The notes below the pieces were generated by a model, which saw only the letters and a program-made list of their open reading frames with translations, ran no database searches and was not told the origin of the DNA. The position numbers and the translations under genes are program-made. Of a DNA stretch of 64,000 nucleotides, positions 1-12,284 are shown in pieces. The DNA is from Acanthococcus lagerstroemiae (taxonomy: Eukaryota; Arthropoda; Insecta; Hemiptera; Eriococcidae): contig CM063113.1 of the NCBI GenBank assembly GCA_031841125.1, positions 26,929,312 through 26,993,311 of the forward strand. The letters run 5' to 3'. How positions within the stretch are numbered: the first letter of the stretch is position 1; each line of letters starts with the position of its first letter.

Positions 1-370
1 TTGATTGCCCTGCCAAAATACAGAATCCCCTCACTGTCAGCCCAATATTACCAACATGTTATACAGAACGCCTCTTAACGACTCCCATCAAAAAAAGTTC
101 AAATATCCTCTACTTTCCTCCATGAAAAAACATACCTGAAATATCAACATTTTTGGAGTAATAACCCAGGAGGGAAATTTAGTCTGGAACAAAAGTCAAA
201 ACTCCATGTGTTTTTCCCATAAGAATAAAAGGGAGCTTATGGCACGGATTCCCCTAATCCGATCGACCTGAAACTGCGTAGGTTTTTATTTTTATTTTAT
301 TGGAATCAATTTAGGAGACGAATCAGAGGAAATTCAAAAAAAAAATCACCAAGAGTAAATAACGACCACT
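1..370 (+). repeat. A-module of a dispersed compound repeat, copy 1
   Basis: The stretch around 200-365 (purine-rich lead, then a 'ctgaaactgcgtagg' block, a long A run and 'aagagtaaataacgac') recurs in diverged form at 31845-32060 and 37860-38080 on the same strand, and at 36535-36790 and 63600-63880 on the opposite strand. In the other copies this module abuts a ~110-bp satellite. Here the satellite side would lie to the left, outside or at the edge of the window. No coding potential was seen. The match was made by eye. Confidence 0.5.
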
Positions 371-499
371 ATAATAATGTATAAAGGATGAAATTGTGTG
401 TTTCTCTCAAGTGCCTATCTAACATCTTTCCATCTTACCCTCCCAGACTAGAGTATGCTCACGTGCGCGACTGTTGAGGGAGAGACTGTCGAGGGAGAC

Positions 500-772
500 T
501 GTTGAGGGAGACCTATGGGGGAGGTGGAACACCCCCAATAATTAGGCAGTTGGCAAATTTTGAAACTGTTCATTTGAATTTTTCATTTTCTAAGAACGTT
601 TGTTTGTTGGTTTTTTTTTTTTTCATTAAAAAATAATTTGATAAAGAATCGTCAAATTTTCAAATTTTTAAAAATGTTGTCGGCGAATTGTTAGTTTAAA
701 AAGAAATTGTCGGCAGATTTTCCTTCTCCACCCCTCCCCCTCGAACGTAAAGTCAAATTTCATCTCTGGTTA
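500..772 (+). mobile_element. hAT-like non-autonomous element, copy related to 27446-27668
   Basis: From about 535 the sequence (gcaaattttgaaactgttc, then a T-rich run, and a 3' end reading gtcaaatttcatctctg) matches 27500-27668 closely over about 100 bp and more loosely beyond. The better copy ends in inverted GGGACGAAA / TTTCGTCTC termini of the hAT kind. The left end here is eroded and no target duplication was found. Confidence 0.4.
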
Positions 773-1129
773 ATACGTTTAGATTTGATGAAAATTTAGA
801 TCATTCAAACTACATAAGACGCGCCATTTTGCAATCGGTAGCTTTTCAATTGAACAGGGGCTTCAGGAAAGAAATCCCCAAGGGTGTCTATGGCATCCTG
901 TCCGCCCCTGCAGATACAGATAATTGAACAGAAAATTATATCGATAACCGCTTTCCACCGATCATTGCATTGATTTGAAGCAGAAATCATTGGGCCTGAG
1001 AGGATTTTGACCGTGAATTATCGGTCAATTGATTCAAATCATGTGGTGCACTCTTGGTGTCTTGGTAGTATCCCGTTCTCCATTGCAAATACTAACTGCG
1101 CCGCGGACTTATGACGTAGCTACGTGAAA

Positions 1130-1770
1130 GTTCCTGCGCTCTGGAATCCCCAACATCAGCTGTTTGATCGGCTGCCGTAATTCCCACGTCAATTATGGTT
1201 TACACGATGTATTCATATTCTTATACATACACATGTCTCTGTGGAAGAAGAAATGTGTGCGAGAAGTGAAGAGGGAAACACGCGTGCACTATGCAGCATA
1301 ATTGCGTGTTGCGAAGCTTTCCTCTCTAGCTCCGTGTTTCTTGCACTTTCCTTCGGCGTGTACGGGACGTATAAAAATACAGAACTTGTGCGCGTATGGA
1401 GCCGTCGGAGGGGTAACTTAATACCGATGATAACGTAGGGTCAGCAACGCTAAATCGGTAGTGCGCGTGCGCGTCCAACTCCGCTTATCGACTTTCGTGG
1501 CGTCGAGGATTGCTGTAGTCGTGTGTGCCGCCGTCGACTCGAATACGAATCATCCGTGCTGTGTTCTCGTCCGTGTGTTCGTTCTGTGCAGTGTTGGTGT
1601 CTTTCAAACAGGTTTTTCGTGCAGGTTTATTACCGTGTCGAAACTAAATGTTCGGTTTTTAGGATGTGATAATATCGCGCGGGTTTTTTCGGTGATAAGA
1701 AAAGTACGTTAATTCGAGTTAAATGCTCATTGCAGTCGTCGTCTATGAACACAAGTTGTAAAAACCAGAG
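1130..1770 (+). promoter_or_regulatory. CpG-richer stretch with possible unc-76 5' non-coding exon
   Basis: This stretch is richer in CpG and GC than its surroundings, notably at 1440-1600. It contains a good donor: AG at 1769-1770 followed by GTAACT at 1771. No convincing coding frame ends at that donor. It lies about 4.3 kb upstream of the first coding exon of unc-76, which itself needs an upstream exon because an acceptor precedes it. I infer that a transcription start and non-coding exon 1 could lie here. A chance splice-like site remains possible. Confidence 0.3.
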
Positions 1771-2339
1771 GTAACTTTCACTGTTATCCTTCGTCCTACG
1801 TCCTTGATAATAAAATGGTGGTAGAATGTTAGGAGTCTGTGTTGAAACTTCAAGGAGGGTGAGTGTGGTGGATGGTCGTAGTTGGAGTGGTTACTCGGCG
1901 ATACACACACAAGCATTATGAGAGGTAGTACTGGTTATTGAAAGTTCCAAGTTAGAGCTGTTCGTTGGATGTGATGCTGCAGGTTGAAAGTTGCTAGAAT
2001 TCGCTTGTTCAAGCACATTTTCAAAGGCTACGAGAGAATTGATGAGAATGATACACCTCCAATCCAGTTGGAAGTCTTTTTAGACCCTTGAGGTAATAAA
2101 CAGCTGACTCTTTTGGATTTGATAATGGCGTATGAGTAACGGTTGATGAGTATATATGTTACACATCCTCAATGAAATGCCCCTTGCTCGGTAACCCTAT
2201 TTTGACATTGTTGATGCCAAAATTATTTTCAAGGGGTAGACATTCGAATCATCCAAGCATATGAATGGAAATAATCACAGTTCTCTATCAATATGTAGTC
2301 CATTATTAGATTATTAGGTATAGTTCGTTGGTATCTAAA

Positions 2340-3560
2340 CCCGTAACAAGGCTTCACTTCCCCCTATTAATTTTTGAATCTGAGCCGGCTGAATGTGGAG
2401 CGAGTAGGTATAATATATAGGTTTGTAGGTATCTACTCAGTGATTATCATCCATCTTAAGATTACATCCTTTTACTAATTCTTAACTCTGAATCGACTGA
2501 ATGTGGACACGTATAATATGCTGGTTCTTAGGCATCTAATCAGCATTGCAACCCCATCTCAAGACTACACCTCCTACTAATACTTGAATCTAAACTGGCT
2601 GAATATGAGCACCTGGTGTGTAATATGTTGGTTTGTGAGCATTCAATCAGCAATTGCCCTCTACAACCTCATACTGATTCTTAAATCTGAACCGGTTGAA
2701 TGTCAGCAATGTACCTGTAATTGGTACTCATAGCTTAACAGGTGTACATTATCAGCAAATTGCGACCCATTCCAAGATTACACCCGTTACCAAATCTTGA
2801 ATCTCAGCCGGCTGAATATGGGCAGTGTATAATACGAGTATGTAGGTTCCTTGGTATCTCATGAGCAATTGCGCCTCTTTCCAAGACTCCATCTCTAAAT
2901 CAATTTGTGAATCTGAACCGGCCAAATGTGGGGCGTGTATAGTCAAATAGGCTGGACTACCAAAATACTGAAACTCTAATTATGAAACTGCTGGTGGCAG
3001 GGTTTGGTACTATATGTATTTCATTCATTGTGTGTGTTTTCGCTCTATCTAGTGTTGGTGAGCGCAGTGCTAGATATTATCACAGTAACAAACTCTGCCG
3101 CTAGAACGCTAGATGCTGAGTCCAAAAACGCTCAATGCATTTTAAATAGAGTTTCCGGTATTGGTAGTCCAGTGTATTTGGTATAATGCAGGGTTATAGG
3201 TGTCGAATCAACACTCGCGACTCATTCCAAAACTGCACCCCACTACTAATTCTTGAATCTGAACCGGCTAAACGTGTGAAATACTTTATGTAGGGGTTGA
3301 GTTATCCAATTGGAAATCGCGACCCATTCCAGGACTACGCTCCTTAGTCCTTACTGATTCTTGAATCTGAATCGGCTAATTGTCAATATAATCTACCTTT
3401 AATATGTAGGTTTGTAGGTAGGTATTTAGTCAGAACTTGCGGCTCATTTTAAGACTCTGTATCCTTTACTAATTCAGGAATCTGAGCCGGCTGAATGTGA
3501 GAAATGTATAATACATAATATGTAGGATTTAATAATTCTTACATTCTAGTCTGCCGAGTA
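2340..3560 (+). repeat. ~105-bp satellite, about 9 degenerate units
   Basis: The core 'gaatctgaaccggctgaatg' or a close variant recurs near 2376, 2483, 2583, 2681, 2797, 2908, 3254, 3360 and 3478. Spacing is 98-118 bp, except for one ~346-bp gap. Between cores lie conserved words such as 'atgtaggtttgtaggtat' and 'gcgacccattccaagac'. The gap at about 2960-3200 holds unrelated sequence and may be an insertion or a decayed unit. No ORF is maintained across units. Confidence 0.8.
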
Positions 3561-3569
3561 TGGGAAATG

Positions 3570-4560
3570 TATAATTTATACATATATCTCATATTAGTGG
3601 TAGAACTTGGAAGGGAGGCTTGCATTTCAGCAGAGAATCTAATGTCTACCCAAAAAAACAAGCATTCTGGGAAACATTACCCTATAGAAATATCACACAC
3701 TCTTCACAGTCTGTGGAACTCTATTCTGTAACTTGTGAACTACAACTGTATCCTATATCCCGCATAAATGGAACATACAGGCAGCAAAAACAGGACCTAT
3801 ACGACAGCAATCATCATAATTGTTTTGAAGTATGGCGCTAACTTTGTCTTTTCAAGCAAAAAACAAATCTCATTACTAGTATGAAAAAACAATAACATTC
3901 GATAGTTGACATTAGTCATATGTCCCAGAAATATTGACAAAAATGGTATCCCTTGCATTCGACTCCCAACACGCAATTCCAATTACATATGTTTTTAGGT
4001 TTTATTTATTTTTCACCAGAATCGGTAGATATTGATTTTAACAAGTTTCATTCATACCTTTATTAGTTCTGTGTCTGTTCAGTGTAATAACAGAATAGGT
4101 GCTTCAGTGCAGGGTTGTTTTTTTTCACTTTCTATGCTGGTTAATCGATCCCTTAACAAAGAGTAAGTTTATACGACTAACTTCGTTTTCAAGAAAAATT
4201 GTGGATTTTTGAATTTCTGTTTGTGCATTAATTTCTTGAGAAATAAGTAAGCGGAAACTTCAGATTGAAGAATTGCTGGATGTAGAATGTCTTTCTGAAG
4301 TGCTCATTGACTGTAGAGATTGTGGACTGAATCGCTGTGAAACGAATGATAGTCTGCTGTAATAATTTCGATGAACTGTGGCACAGTTGTAGAAAAAGTA
4401 ACTTTTATGAAGAGGACTGACGTTACACATCTATTCAGACTTGTGATATTATCTTCTAGATAAAATTACATTGGAAACCATCGATTGTATTCTTATTCTG
4501 GAATCTGGATAACATCTTTATGGCATTCTCTGGAATGGCACGTTGGCACCTTTGTTGTAT
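3570..4560. other. No gene recognised
   Basis: AT-rich sequence with only short chance ORFs (for example 73 codons from 3620). I see no splice-flanked coding exon, RNA gene or mobile-element terminus here. Confidence 0.5.
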
Positions 4561-4960
4561 ATCATGGTTGCGATTCATTTGCATGACTTAAATACAAACA
4601 ACTAACCAAGTCCCATGTTCTAGTTCAAACTGATCACGTGACTTTCTCGGGCATGACGCCCGCAGTCTACCTCATGCCTGCGATTGCCTTGCTACGTTAA
4701 TGAATGCACAAATCAGTGAGTGAATCATACCATAGGGCTTTAGAAACAAACAACTAACAGTCCAGTAACTAACATAAGTACAGAAATAATAATGTAACCT
4801 TCCTTGGAATGGCGTACTGGGCATGTGTTATACTCGTACTTGCGATTCCCTGACTACTTTGATGAATAAACAAATCAATATTTGAATCTACGAGTATATC
4901 TCGAGGATTTGCTAACAAGCAACTAACACAACTCAGAAACCAAATACTAACTGATAACAC
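4560..4960 (+). repeat. Three degenerate tandem units of ~150 bp
   Basis: Three successive blocks each contain a 'tgcgattc'-like word, then a 'gaatgaacaaatca'-like stretch, and end in 'caactaac' (near 4600, 4751 and 4921). Divergence is high, so this is an old tandem repeat. Confidence 0.5.
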
Positions 4961-5459
4961 AATGATGACAAATCAACGACCTATCTAGTATCTACTGTAA
5001 AATTTACTACCGACTATATTTTTGATATTTTGCATGTTTTCTTTAGTGTCAAACTATAGAAATCTACTTACTGGTAACTTACTGCCTTAATATTCTTCTT
5101 TCATAAGAGAGCAGATATTTTCATTGTAAATCTATTAACAAAACCATTAAAAATGGAGTAGCATGTGACAATGAGGTCATTCTTGTCTGTTTTTTCTTTC
5201 TTAATTTTCATCTGTTTAGTTTCTTAACTTCTATATTGATATAGATAGACTGTAGATGTGTAGAGTTGAACTACCTATCTAATGTCACATTGTTTTCTGG
5301 TGGAAATTAGTCTTGAAATTATTCCTCCAAAACATGTGTAGTCATTCATCATACCTACCCACGTTCAGAATATAAACTCTTTATGTTTTTTTATGGTGGT
5401 TTTTATTGAAATAATTTATCAAATTAAAATCTATGGAAGGTTTTCTCGCTGTATTGGAA

Positions 5460-5990
5460 TCAAGATAAAAACCTAAAGGTCGGAGGTGGGGAAAGTTCTG
5501 GAAACTTCGAATGGGTGAACAGTGCAGAACCTGAGTATCTGTAGAATTGGGAATGGCCTTTGAAAGTCCTGAAAAATTGAAGTGAATGTGGAAAAGACTA
5601 CTTGAAGAGTTTGAGCTCTTGTACAGGAGTTATATGGAGTCTGGAACCAGCCAAAGAGTTTTAAATAGTCTCGCACTGCCCCAAGGAGTTTCGACTAAGT
5701 CTGCAAGAATCTTTGACGAATCTTAAGGAAGTCGTGAAGAGACTGAAACGAGTCTAATCAGGCCTTAATGAGTCGTAAATAAGACTGGAAGAGACTTGAA
5801 TGAGTTTTAGTGAATTTTGAACAACTCCAAAAGATCATGAATTTTGAGCGCAGTTTTGCAGAGTTGAAGTAAGTTTTGGGGAGTTCTATAGAATCTCATA
5901 CGAGTAGGAGGCTTGAAGTCTGGAAGAATCTTACACGCATCTTCGCAAGTTTTAAAGACAAGTCTCAAGAGTCTTGAGTCACATTAGATT
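5460..5990 (+). repeat. Degenerate GAGTCTTGAA short-unit satellite, block 1
   Basis: Variants of 'gagtcttgaa' and 'agtttcgaa' recur every ~10-25 bp without a fixed period. The same word dominates 8040-9640. Its reverse complement, 'ttcaagactc', dominates 47540-51010. Block 1 ends just upstream of the unc-76 branch point. Confidence 0.65.
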
Positions 5991-6020
5991 TACACTGAGA
6001 GTCCATCCAATCTCAGTTGT

Positions 6021-6057
6021 TGCTAACTTCTTCAGCTAATGCTCGCTTGTTTTCCAG
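6021..6057 (+). other. Splice acceptor region of the unc-76 exon
   Basis: TGCTAAC at 6021-6027 resembles the branch-point consensus. It is followed by a pyrimidine-rich stretch with TTGTTTTCC and an acceptor AG at 6056-6057. This places the exon start at 6058. Confidence 0.7.
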
Positions 6058-6559
6058 ATCGAATAAATGGTACTATGAAGGAGACGCTATCGAAAATGGC
6101 CGAACTGAAATTCGAAGCCCCGCTGGCGCAGTTCGAGGAGGCCGACGAATGGCAGAGCGCTGATTTCCGTCTGAAAAATTTGAACAATAAAAGCGAAATA
6201 CAGGTGCACGAAAACATGAACACGATCGACGCGGTCTCCGCGGCCAACGCCAACGTCACCGCGGTCGTCAACGGTCAGCACGAAGACGACTACTGCCCGT
6301 TTGAGGACAACGAATACGCATCCGTCTTCTCGGACAGCAGAATGACCACCGAGCAGATCATCGATCCAACTGTCTCGGACACGGTCAACAATAATGTGCT
6401 GGGTGACAATTTCGCCGAGACTGTGTCCGGCTCGCTGGAAGACCTCGTGAACACGTTCGACGAAAAGATCACAAGATGCTTTCACAATTACCAGGAGTCG
6501 GTCGAAAAGCTGGCTCCGGTTCAGGTGCGGTCGCAGGAGGAGATCATGAACGAGTGCCA
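6058..6559 (+). CDS. unc-76: unc-76 / FEZ, first coding exon (partial gene)
   Basis: This exon encodes the N-terminal third of the fasciculation and elongation protein zeta family. FEZ/Unc-76 is a coiled-coil adaptor linking kinesin-1 to axonal cargo and needed for axon outgrowth. The frame from 6096 reads MAELKFEAPLAQFEEADEW. It continues through an acidic, low-complexity region and ends with the family core 'LEDLVNTFDEKITRCF' followed by 'LAPVQVRSQEEIMNE', which are the recognition features. Start: ATG 6096 has a good context (A at -3, G at +4) and begins the conserved block. ATG 6075 is in frame and would add seven residues. The exon ends at 6559 before GTAAGT, two bases into a Gln/His codon. 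The family is about 390-480 residues, so some 300 are missing. The conserved WW..GNFGNI..DWSK exon that should follow was not seen downstream. Codon use is GC-richer than the surroundings, as expected for real coding sequence. Confidence 0.92.
6067..6078 (+). promoter_or_regulatory. Four-codon upstream ORF overlapping an unc-76 ATG
   Basis: ATG GTA CTA TGA lies just inside the exon, in a different frame. Its stop overlaps the in-frame ATG at 6075 as ATGA. It ends 17 bases before the ATG at 6096. Such a short uORF could lower initiation at 6075 and favour 6096. This is inference only. Confidence 0.35.
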
Positions 6560-6642
6560 GTAAGTGAACTTTCATTTACCTAAAGTACGAGTTGCTATTC
6601 AGATTTTGCTCGAAGTCTCGAACCCTGGGACATTGGGGCGGT

Positions 6643-6815
6643 GAAGTATAGGTCCCTTTTGAGATTGCTCAGTCCACGTGAAATGCGGTTTTCTAGCGTG
6701 GTCACTGTATCCGTGGTTTGCAAAAACTTGAGGAAGTATAGATCCCTGTTGAGAATGCTCAATCCTCGTGATAGGCGATTTTCTAACACGATCACTGTAT
6801 CCGAAGTTGGCGATC
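6643..6815 (+). repeat. Tandem duplication, ~90-bp unit, two copies
   Basis: 'gaagtatag.tccct.tt' and the following ~75 bp at 6643 repeat at 6733 with roughly 80 percent identity, both running to 'cactgtatccg'. It lies in the intron just after the unc-76 exon. The open frames on both strands here come from the duplication. Confidence 0.7.
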
Positions 6816-6819
6816 ACAT

Positions 6820-8030
6820 TATTCCTAAATGATTCTGTTTGGTAGGCGCACGATTTACGAATCACTTACTCGTGGTCGTCTCTACCACGATTAACAGGTT
6901 TTCATTATATGAGGTAAAAGTTGTCCGGACCAGATTGAAAGCAGGTGGTTTTTTCTGCTTCTTTTTCTACGTATTCTTTCTACTGTCTTTTTTCTTCCCC
7001 TCGTGAATGTGGAGCGAGTATTATTAACCTTTCAGGTGGTCAGGTATCGGACGGAGAATTGTATTCGCGGACGCATGCAGCCTGCTGCTTGCTGTTTGGT
7101 GCATAATGCATGTTAGTGCATACTGCATAGTCACTTTCACGCCTATAGCCGCTTCATCTATGGGGTCGGCTTGTCTAGCCTTCAATTTTTATTGAACACA
7201 TCTTTTCGATTTCATCTCGTTGAAATGACTTCGACTATGCGAGAACACCTACACGATCGCAGTGAACGGACGTTTATGGTCATCGAGAATTAATCGCGTT
7301 TTGTAGATTTTTTCGCGATGCTTATTTTTATGTTTCTCTCTTACTCCCTCCCTGCTCCCTCTCTTTCATCTCTCTCTCTTTTTAAATGTCTCGTTGGCAT
7401 CTTCTAGAATGACGAGGTGGACGGTGATGATAAATCATCAGTGTTGAAAGTGGACACCCGAGTGGGTTCTGTGTTTTTTAAGGGGGGGGGGGGGGTCTGG
7501 TCATACCATTGAGAATATCGAAAAGTAGTTTGCTCTTGGATTCAAGCATTATGTAACTCATTCGTTGGAGTGATGGATTGCGAGCGACTCGTCTAGTGGA
7601 TCGTGTTATGGTATCTTCGTTTTCCTAAAATGGACGGTTAATCAGAAAGGATGCAACTTACTTGAAGAGATATTGTCGGTTTATCAAATTCTGAATTTAA
7701 TTGAGCACTTGTCGCTGAGAAATTTGAACTTGTTAATGCCCTTGGAAAGGATGTTCATAACACCCTTCAATCCAGCGTAAAACCCAGAACGTATACAAAG
7801 AGGGAGGATAGGCAAATACTCATGGACGCTCGAACGGACGCGTCCTAACAACCAGAAGAAAAGAAGAAATGAAAGGCGTAAAGGAAAGAATGGAGGAAAC
7901 GAGTACCTTAGGCATGCTTTTTGATGACTTGCCTTAGGTTGCGTTTGACCTGAACCTGGAACTGGTCCGAAAAAGTTTCAATAAGTTGGTTTGAGTTCGT
8001 AAAAATCATAAGGAGCCTTATACAAATCTA
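6820..8030. other. Intronic sequence, no gene recognised
   Basis: Contains a pyrimidine-rich stretch at 7330-7385 and a G run of about 14 at 7482-7495. No coding exon, RNA gene or transposon terminus is supported. Confidence 0.5.
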
Positions 8031-8039
8031 CAAGTGTGT

Positions 8040-9640
8040 CTTACCGAATCCTGAAAAAAGATCGGAAAGTGTTTGAAATGAGCACTGAGGGTTTTAAATA
8101 AATTATAAAAAGTCCTTAACTAGTGAAGTCTGAAACACGTCGAAGAATTTTAAAAAGTTTCCATCGGGTCTAAAAAAAGTTTTTTTGATTTAATTCATAA
8201 AATTAATTAAAATAGATTCAATTTGAATTGGTACAAAAATCGGTAATTGATTCCACAAATTTTTGAACATTCTGATAATCAAATCAATGAGGGTGAAAGA
8301 GCCTTAAAAAACTTGAACTAATCTTGAAGAATGTGGGACAATGGAAAAATCCTATCTTGAACCTCTCTAGAAATCTTCAGAAGTCTTGAAAAGTCGAAAA
8401 TTACTCTGAAAGAGTCTTAAAGTTTCCTAATCAAGTTTCGAAATACCTGAAGTCCTTTGATAGGCCTTAGAAAATCTTGAACGAGTATGAAAGCGTCCAG
8501 AAGATACTTACGAAATCTGAAATAATATCAGGAATAGTCTTACATCGTCTTAAAGACAAATCTGGTAGTATGTGTTGAACTACTTACTCTTGAAGGTAAA
8601 TCTGAAAATATCTCGAATGATTTTTGAGGATCTTCAACAGTTTTTACGAAGTCTTGAACTACTCTGAAAGAGTCCTGTAGAATATAGAACTTTCCTAAAA
8701 GAATCGTAAATAGCTGGAAATAAGTGTAGAAAATAATCTTAAAAAGTTTCAACCTAGTCTAAGTAAAAAAGTTTGAGGAGTCTTGAAGTGTGTTTTTGTT
8801 CGAAATAAATCTGTAAGAGTTTCAAAGAGACTTGAACAAGTCTTGAAGAATCTGAAACAAGTCTGTACAAGTATTACCTCGAACATATCTGAATACAACC
8901 CCTTTTTAGGAGAGAACGGGATAATCCCTCTATTACCGTCCAAAATATTTTTTTTTCGAGAAATTCTTCTAAAAATTGAAAAAACCTTGCTTGCTTTAAA
9001 CTCTTTCCTCGCGAAGGAGATTTTTATCAATTTCTGTTAGTATCGAGCCTGTGTTCGGAAGAATCTTCAAACGTTTTGAAAAGTCTAAAATAAGTCTAAA
9101 CGGTCTTGGAGTCTTTTAAACGAGTCTACCTGAAATAAGGCGGCTTTAAGGAGAGGTATAACGGAAAGCCATTTTAATTGCAAGAAAAGTAAAACAAACG
9201 CGTGTTGATACTGAAAAATTATCAAGGCGCGTTTGTTTACTTTTTTTGCAGTCAAAGTGGCTGTCCGGTATACCTCCCCTTAAAGACGCCTTACTTGAAG
9301 TATCTTCGAAAGACGTACTGGAGACTCCCAAACGAATATGAACAACATATTCTTAAGGAATCTTAAGTAGGTATGTTTGAAAGAGTCTTAAAACATTTGA
9401 AATATATTCTAAAAGCGTTTTAAAAGAGTCTTAACTAGGCGCAGAAAATAAATCTTACGAGTTTTGAACAAGTTTCAGGCTCCGTAAAGTTAGTTGGCGG
9501 GCGGTCTGAAAGAGTCGTAAAACATCTGGACATATTCTGGAAGCATTTTAAAGAATCTTGACTCAGCGTTGAAGAATCTTTGAGATTTTGAACATGTTAA
9601 TTTAACCTTACAAAAGTCAGTCGGTGGGCGCGTATTTGGA
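8040..9640 (+). repeat. GAGTCTTGAA short-unit satellite, block 2
   Basis: 'gtcttgaa', 'gagtcttaaa' and 'gaagaatctgaaac' variants recur throughout, with no constant period. A foldback MITE (9137-9293) is inserted near the end. The stretch 8880-9040 is different and may be another insertion. Confidence 0.65.
9137..9293. mobile_element. Foldback MITE, family F1, copy 1
   Basis: The two arms are near-perfect inverted repeats (start AAGGCGGCTTTAAGG, end ...TTAAAGACGCCTTA) meeting at a short centre near 9215. Flanks CCTGAAAT (9129-9136) and CTTGAAGT (9294-9301) agree at 6 of 8 positions. The third copy has a perfect 8-bp duplication in the same place. No coding sequence. An 8-bp duplication suggests hAT-type mobilisation, but the termini are not typical hAT. 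Confidence 0.85.
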
Positions 9641-9649
9641 AATTTCTTT

Positions 9650-12150
9650 CGGGGAGGGCACGTGAAAAATGTTGAATTCTAAAAGCGTGATCGCGAACAG
9701 AGCTAGCGAATTTTTTTTTTTGAATTTTCAACGAATTCGAGTGTAAAAAGTGCTTTCTTTGATATTTCGCGGGGACACGGGCCCCTATATCTCTCCCCTC
9801 GCTGTGTATGCGCCTGTCTGCCGGAGTCTCAGTAAGTTATATTAATTAGAAAAGTCTCGAAGGAGCTCAGCACAGTCTTAAGTAGTGTGGAATATGCGCA
9901 TAAGAAGCATACATGAGCATTATTATGCTTGGCGCTCAGGCAGAAAGGCTTCCCTGAAAAATTAATAAAAATTTGAGAATTAAAGAGAGGAAAGGAGAAC
10001 AGTTTTTCTGGAGGAGGGGAGTTCGTTAACTGTTTTTGAGCGCATTTCTCCTAAATCGACCATTGCTTCCAACGTTTTGCCAAAAGAGGCAATTGGTACC
10101 CACAATCACTTAATTAAACTTCAAAACCAAAGGCTACCATTTGAATCTCGGGCGTTTTAATCTAAGACTTCATTTCATCTCACCTCCAGTGCTGTTCTAG
10201 ATTCGGGAACGTACAGAAACTACATCTCAATATTTTGGTGCCGAAATCTGGATTTTACCGGCGTGATAAATTTGTCCGGTGTCCCTGGTTTCGGCACCAC
10301 AACTTCCATCGTTACTTCCTACTATGACGACGCTACAGTAGAGTTCATGAAAGTGAAAAGAGGTTTCAATATTTTGGTGTCAAAATCTGTATCTTGCAAG
10401 GATGTTACATTTTCGCGGGCCTCCGGGTTCCAGACTGTCTGCTGCTTCATTTTGATTCTAAAAAAATGAAACTTAAAACTTAATTTGAAAACAACTCTTT
10501 GGTGTTCTTAATGTTACATCTGTTACTATATTGTCGTTGGAGACAAAACATGGACATAGAAACTGAGAATGGGAGGGGGGTACTGCTCCTTAAATAAAGA
10601 TTTCTTTGAGTATTCTTATGTTTGAACATGTTTTAAAACGTCGGCATTATTTATTTAATATTACATATATCATAGCAAGAAATATTTCGTGTCGAAGAAA
10701 AGCTGATAATTTGTTGTTTCTCTCCGAAATCACGATCTCGCATCGCAAAGAAACATGACGCTACCCGAACTAGCGTTGTCTGAACTGGTTAAGCGCCACG
10801 CTGATTCATGAATCACACAGTGGCAGATCCATGAGACACATTGCCAGAAAGACATGCGGACTGGTCAGCGGTACGATCGGACCCCATTCGAGTACAATAC
10901 CCAGGTAGCGGGTACCGGCATAATGTGTCGAGACATGCTGCGCAGTGCACAGCATCTGTTCCTATTTTATTAATCTGGTGCTTAGAATGTAACCAAATGC
11001 TCTCGTGACTTAGTGTTTTTTTTCTTCCCAATGACTTTTCTTTGTCCCAAGAATCTACGTCGAAGATACTCTAAATAATAAGATTGCCAGTTACATTGTT
11101 CACCTGCTCGATGGTGTTTGTCTGGGCTGGTTTGTTACTCTTGGTATCAAAGAGATTGAGAAGCGAAAGAAATAGATGATACTTCATGAGGAAGAAGAAG
11201 ATATAGATACAATTTCTACAACTGTCAAAGGAGGGTCGAGCCTTGATGGTGGAGCGATCTTAACTCATATGAGCCGAACGATGTATTCCATACATTCGGT
11301 CAGACGATGGTTTTCCTGCGAGAAAATCTTTCTTCTAGAAAGACGTTGTCTTACCGCCCACTCCCCCTTCCTGCAGTTCCGGCTGAAACCGAGAAACATA
11401 GCCGAACTGGTTATTCACCAGTTGCAAGGTAGATTTTCTACTATAATAGCCAGATGAAGAGGCATAGGAGCAAACAGCCAGCTAGATGGAAAGTAAAGCA
11501 GATGACCCCTTCGCTGAAAAAACTGGACCAAGAGTTAAGATTCAGGATCGGGGAGGCAACAGCTAAGATCTCTCATCATATATTTAGTTGAATTCGCTGT
11601 TTGACCTGTTCATTTGTCTCGTATCTGTCTGTCTGCGTCTCACAACCCCCTTCTCTTCTCCAGAACGGATTCCTATTTGCACCACTGCCCTTGGCAAATA
11701 ACCTTATGAAGATTATCTTGTCTCGTGGTTGTATTTTCCCAATTCCTTTGAAGAAATTTAAATTTACTAGGAAAGCTTTCTAATTCCGCGACAGGCCACT
11801 GAGGTTTCTACTTTTTCCTTCCATTTCCGAAGTTAGCATTATCTCTGACGGCCTTTGTAGTAAAACACCCCATGTTGAAAATCTAGCGTCCACCTCCTCT
11901 TCCCCGCAGGGTAAGTAACATGTCGGATGCGTTGTCTTCCCGATTTTTCTCAGTCTACGTAACCTGAACATGTAAACTGATTAGCGGTGGGATTGATAGA
12001 TGTGTAGATGTATAAGTAAGCAGAGATGACTGATGCAACAACATTAAGAAAAAGACAGCAGATATCAAGAACCTAAGAGGGAACCTTGCCTAACTCGTAG
12101 GTTGACAGGACACACCGATGAATCAAGGGGCTGACGCTTATTTAGCGCGT
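9650..12150. other. No gene recognised
   Basis: Several 60-95-codon ORFs are present (for example + 11176-11457 and - 10813-11031) without recognisable domains or good splice flanks. A short direct repeat, 'atctcaatattttggtgccgaaatctg' like, occurs near 10225 and 10365. Nothing else was identified. Confidence 0.5.
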
Positions 12151-12159
12151 GTCAGCGAT

Positions 12160-12284
12160 AAGACGGCTCTAAGGGGAGGTATAACGGACAGCCATTTTGA
12201 TTGCAAGAAATAAACAAATCTCGTGTTGAAAATGAGAAATCGTATACGTGCTTTTCTTGCAATCAAAATGGCTGTCCATTATAC
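12160..12284. mobile_element. Foldback MITE, family F1, copy 2, right end missing
   Basis: The left arm (AAGACGGCTCTAAGGGGAGG then TATAACGGACAGCC) is intact. The right arm stops after 'ggctgtccattata', about 22 bp short of the expected terminus. The core CAGCGA lies beside both ends (12153-12158, and from 12285), as if the duplication survived loss of the terminus. Confidence 0.75.

Noticed and set aside
6087..6575. 162-codon open frame on the - strand opposite unc-76
   Set aside because: It is the antisense shadow of a GC-rich coding exon. The + strand frame has the FEZ motifs and splice sites.
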